Positions 60,371-64,000 of a stretch of 64,000 bases of DNA are shown piece by piece (position 1 is the first letter of the stretch; the number at the start of each line of letters is the position of its first letter). The notes beneath the pieces were generated by a model that saw only the letters and a list, made by a program, of their open reading frames with translations, did not search any database and had not been told where the DNA came from. The translations under genes and the position numbers were made by a program. The stretch covers positions 365,844-429,843 of the forward strand of contig JALIZF010001576.1 of assembly GCA_029948255.1 (NCBI GenBank). Direction: 5' to 3'. Origin of the DNA: Telmatactis stephensoni (taxonomy: Eukaryota; Cnidaria; Anthozoa; Actiniaria; Isophelliidae).

Positions 60371-61110
60371 ACATATTGTATTGTATTGTACAGAGAAATT
60401 TTAAACAGTTTTTCAACCATGTAATAATTAAAAGCTATTTGTACACCTTCCCTAATGATGGCTCAACGACCCGAAAGCTTGGAAAAATTAAAACAATGCA
60501 TAAACAAAGCAGTGAATATCATTTAAAGATATCTCTTACTTACAGAGAAATTTTAAAGTGTAATATTACTCGTATTGCAGAGAAGGGATATTATCAGCTA
60601 GAATAAGGGACTGTTTACATGGAGAGATATGAAATGTAGATATTACATTAAACTTTATTTGGAGAATAAATTTGAGTACTTAATTTTATGAATTCACAAG
60701 CCTTAACACACTTGAGGACAAGATATGTGTTGGCTCAGCTGGTTGAATAGCTGTTATCCTATCAGAGATAACCTCCAGGGCCCAGTTAAACAAAGGTTGG
60801 GATAGTGCTATTCACGCTTCGTACGGTTGTACCCTTCATACCGTTGTACCCTTCGTACGGTTGTGTAGTTGAACATACTGTTTGATTAATCTTCACAGAC
60901 TGCCAGGGACTGCTGACCACTTGAAAAGTAGGGAGCTAGGATTTGAAAATAAAGTAGACTACCCAGTCAAAAACGTTTTTACAAACAGAACATTTGACTA
61001 GGTATTACAGAAAGCCCCTCCCCCCTCCCCCAATAATACCCTGAATACTCCTGAATACTCTCTCCTCCATAAAAGTACAAAACTGGAAGTATTCCCCTCC
61101 CCCTTAGGTT

Positions 61111-62063
61111 TTATACTGGAAGTTCTTGTTCAAACCCTGCATTGTTATTGTCCTCAGTGTTTACAACAGGTATAAGGAATTGCCAAATTCTTTTACGCTT
61201 GCTAAAAACTAGTAACCTCAACAAGAGTTTCTTTCTAGAGATGACTCTATGCCAAAGGACCTTCACTGCACTCCATGTTGGTTCTCGTTGGAATATTCTG
61301 AGGAAGTCAATCATAGAGAGATCTGCTAGGATCAAAATTGAATGAAAGACGAGCACCAGTGACATAAATACCAGCAAAAGTAGTGCGACCAGGAAAAGTG
61401 CAGGATAATCTCCTAGCTCTAAGCATTTTTTCCTGGAATATCCAGGGTAATATAACTGTCTTGAGTGAGGGCTATGGATCATACACGCCATGAAAGAGTT
61501 GTATGAACAATATACCGAAAATACAAGGCCTACTGTGCAGTATACTAGGAATGAATAAAAATAAATGTAATTGTTTTGTCCAATGCAGTTGTTGGTGAAG
61601 GGACAGTGGTGTGACATGAGTGTCACGCAAGTGTCACACGTACTGCAATGGTGCGTTCCTGCGTATCTAAGTCGATTACACTTGAGACAGAATTCTTCAC
61701 GTAAATCTTGATCATCCTCATCTTCTTCGATAGCTTGTCGAGTCGGTGGATACCCTGGTGACTTGATCATAGCTGCCAAATAGTTAAATACCATATTTAT
61801 CCATAAATAGAAGGCAATGGCAATTAAAATCCAGCCCTGTGCCGAACTCCAAGGGGAAGCAACGTCAGCGGGAAGAAAGATCACAACGAACAACCAAATT
61901 TCTGCGATTTGCATGAAAATTAATGGTACAACTTGAAACCTACTGAGACATCTTTGTATAGAAGTCTTTCTGTCTCCTTAGGGAACATGGATTGCATTGT
62001 ACTTAGTATAAATGCTCCTTGAATCAGCCCCACTGATAGAATGATGACCAGAACGACCGCCAT
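61111..62063 (-). CDS. DHHC-type palmitoyltransferase with SHHC variant, N-terminal frame break
   Basis: The main frame, 61111-61914, encodes 267 aa with the four-span layout of S-acyltransferases: hydrophobic segments at about residues 5-17 and 28-50, the Cys-rich domain from Cys76 (CLKCNRLRYAGTHHCSTCDTC), then segments near 120-140 and 169-195. The active-site motif reads S-H-H-C (residues 101-104, MSHHCPFTNNCIG); the usual Asp is Ser (codon TCA). The family transfers palmitate from CoA to cysteines of cytoplasmic proteins at Golgi/ER or plasma membrane. Upstream, a second frame runs from ATG 62063 (CAAGATGGCGGTC context) for 47 codons with another hydrophobic stretch and stops at 61920, 5 nt before ATG 61914. 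The frames overlap for about 60 bp, so a one-base shift would fuse them. Paralogue identity is not assigned. Confidence 0.82.
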
Positions 62064-62454
62064 CTTGATTGGAATGCACAAAATACACAGGCAGCCCAAG
62101 GTCTTTGATCTGTACGGTGACCCACTGTCATAGCAAATACACAAACTTCACGGCAAAAGCACAAACTTCACAGCAAAAAGAGTCATTATCTGCAGTTGTA
62201 CAGAAAGAATAATCGTCCCTTGCAAAATTCTGGATTTCTAGAGTTGTCCTCCTCTCCTCTCCCATCCCCAGGGCCGCCCGCTCTGACGTGACGCGCTCTC
62301 TAAATTGATGAATGAAAATTGATGAATGAAGGCCATTGTTTCTTGGGAACGTTCTCAGCCAGTCATAACAAACTACACAAAGCATGTTGGTAACTATTGT
62401 GCAAATTTTCCGTATTGCTGCACAAATGGGGATTAAAAGAAGAGGACTGAAACG

Positions 62455-62699
62455 GAGACTAAAATAAGCATGAAAGGGACGATTTCGATTATCTGAATTT
62501 AATCTTCAAAGCACATCGATAACAAAGTGTTTCATTACTTTAATTCTTTATTATTGTTTTTCAATTGGTACCTTTAGGGGTAGAAATGAATTGTTGCCAC
62601 TCCCACTCAGGTACCTTTTATAGGGGTCATTTTCAAAATTTCCGACGAGCATCCCCGTCCTCTTATATATAGGAGTCCCCCCCCCCCCCCCCCCCCCCG
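62455..62699 (+). repeat. MITE-like repeat ending in a C run
   Basis: Uninterrupted copy of the repeat that hosts the TIR element at 42905-45262. Ends in a long poly(C) followed by GGG, reminiscent of the G/C-run ends of the hAT-like elements. Confidence 0.7.
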
Positions 62700-62708
62700 G
62701 GCAAAGCA

Positions 62709-62820
62709 TGGCATGCAAATGTATAAGTAAGCATTTGTTGTAAACATTCTTTTGCAAATATAGTTACTATATTTGCAAAAGAATGTTACAACAAATGCTT
62801 ACTTATACATTTGCATGCCA
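62709..62820. repeat. 112-bp near-perfect palindrome
   Basis: TGGCATGCAAATGTATAAGT... reads the same on the other strand apart from one indel, with almost no loop (centre TAGTTACTA at about 62765). The start-like peptide MQKNV appears on both strands because of the symmetry. Confidence 0.92.
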
Positions 62821-62996
62821 AACTACCGTGTAGTTTTCAAGTTGTTTTATTACAGAAATGGACACATGCAGATTTTAATCAATTTCCCAAGCGGATTTGC
62901 GGTTTCAAATTACGATTTCTCTTGCGGATTTTGGCAATCCCCATGTCCCCCTCATACTGGAGATACCCAGAGGCTCTGGGAGATACCGGTCAAGAG

Positions 62997-63241
62997 TAGA
63001 GACCTTAAGATTGACGTTTTTGGCAAGCCGCTAACGACAAACGGCAAAAATTGACCTTGATTTTGATTTTATATTTTACTTTAATCCTTAAATCAATCCA
63101 ACAAGCGAATGAAGAACAAATCTCTTAACAACAGAAAATACAAATGTTTTCACTAAAGTGAAAAAGCGGCTGAGGACGGACGGCTTACGTTTGTCGTTTG
63201 GCGGTTGCCGTTTACCGTAAACGTCAATCTTAAGGTCTCTA
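62997..63241. repeat. Foldback element
   Basis: TAGAGACCTTAAGATTGACG pairs with CGTCAATCTTAAGGTCTCTA. Further inner pairing of GACAAACGGC with GTTTGTCGTT. Confidence 0.85.
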
Positions 63242-64000
63242 GTGTCGAAATTAGTGAGACCGCAAGGCCGCGAGACAGGGTATATATATTTTTATAAGCC
63301 CGAGATGTTTTTGTCGTTGTTACGTTGTTGTTGGTTGATTTCCATTGTTTTCAACCTTCGAGACTCTGAGACAGTTTTTTAGCGAAAAATCAAGACTTCG
63401 ATACCCTCGAAGTTTGACGAAAATTTTGTGAGACTCTGACTTTTTCACCATTCTACACCCCTAGAGCATTGAGAGCAAATTAATATATATCTTGGCAATG
63501 TCTTGGCTGTTGGTAAAAAGCGGCAGGAAAGGTGAGTTGCGGACTGTGGACTATCATGACTTTATCGGTGTGGACTATGTGCAGATTTTGTCCCTAAATA
63601 TTTTATTTTTGTCGCACATTTTTTAACTTTTTAATTTTTCAAGAGAACCAATGAGCAGTACTATGGATATCCATCGTACTAGCATCGATGCTGGTAGACT
63701 TTTTTCAGCGAGTTATAAAGTTTAAAATCCTGTATTTAAAGACTAACTATTCTAACTTATTATGTATAAGCGGTAGGAAGTGTAACGAATCACGTATGCA
63801 GGATCCATTCAGGGAAGAACCTAGTTTTCAAATGATTAATGTTGTGGGACGCAGTTATAGCTCTACCAGTCGTTGTTCATTTTCTATACTGCTCATCCAC
63901 AGAGTCATTACACACCACCAAAACTGGAAGGCACCAGAATGGCTCCGAAAATCACACTGAAGTGCAAACGCTCTAATAAAATTATAATGCCGATCATGAA
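63242..64000. other. Unassigned terminal stretch
   Basis: No recognisable gene. A plus-strand frame (63688-63960, 90 codons, ending WKAPEWLRKSH) has no domain I know. It could be an exon of a gene running past the window edge, but splice support is lacking. Confidence 0.3.

Overview
This is a stretch of animal nuclear genome, most likely an anthozoan cnidarian (stony coral or sea anemone). Evidence: spliced metazoan genes with GT-AG introns, an intronless P450, AT-rich repeat-dense introns, and tRNA-headed SINEs whose body I associate with anthozoan genomes. The species cannot be named from this window. There is no operon, CRISPR array or prokaryotic gene.

Layout: (1) 1-3.8 kb, low-complexity DNA and small inverted-repeat elements. 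(2) 3.9-5.4 kb, an intronless CYP2-clan-like cytochrome P450, minus strand. (3) 6.75-17.25 kb, a nine-exon Rh-type ammonium transporter, plus strand; intron 5 holds about 20 tandem copies of the end of exon 5 plus its 5' splice site. (4) 17.3-21.3 kb, intergenic foldback elements and a 22-bp minisatellite. (5) 21.3-45.9 kb, a 25-exon FIG4 phosphoinositide 5-phosphatase gene, minus strand, predicted at 953 aa. Its introns hold a Ty3/gypsy element nested in a SINE, a truncated LINE, a terminal-inverted-repeat transposon and many hairpin elements. (6) 46.0-51.7 kb, a 5.7-kb giant foldback element: two inverted arms of 10-bp repeats, a G-quadruplex motif at its centre and a 9-bp target duplication. 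(7) 51.9-58.2 kb, a ten-exon PEX7 gene, plus strand, 320 aa. (8) 61.1-62.1 kb, a DHHC-type palmitoyltransferase, minus strand, with an SHHC active-site variant and a frame break near the N terminus. (9) 62.1-64 kb, foldback repeats and unassigned sequence.

The cellular genes are unrelated housekeeping or metabolic genes: P450 oxidation, ammonia/CO2 transport, endolysosomal phosphoinositide turnover, peroxisomal PTS2 import and protein palmitoylation. FIG4 and PEX7 lie head to head. Without the foldback element their start codons would be about 310 bp apart, so the element appears to have split a compact bidirectional promoter. Exon borders were set by hand from splice signals, reading phase and family homology. 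All junctions in Rh, FIG4 and PEX7 are phase-consistent, but transcript data would be needed to confirm them.
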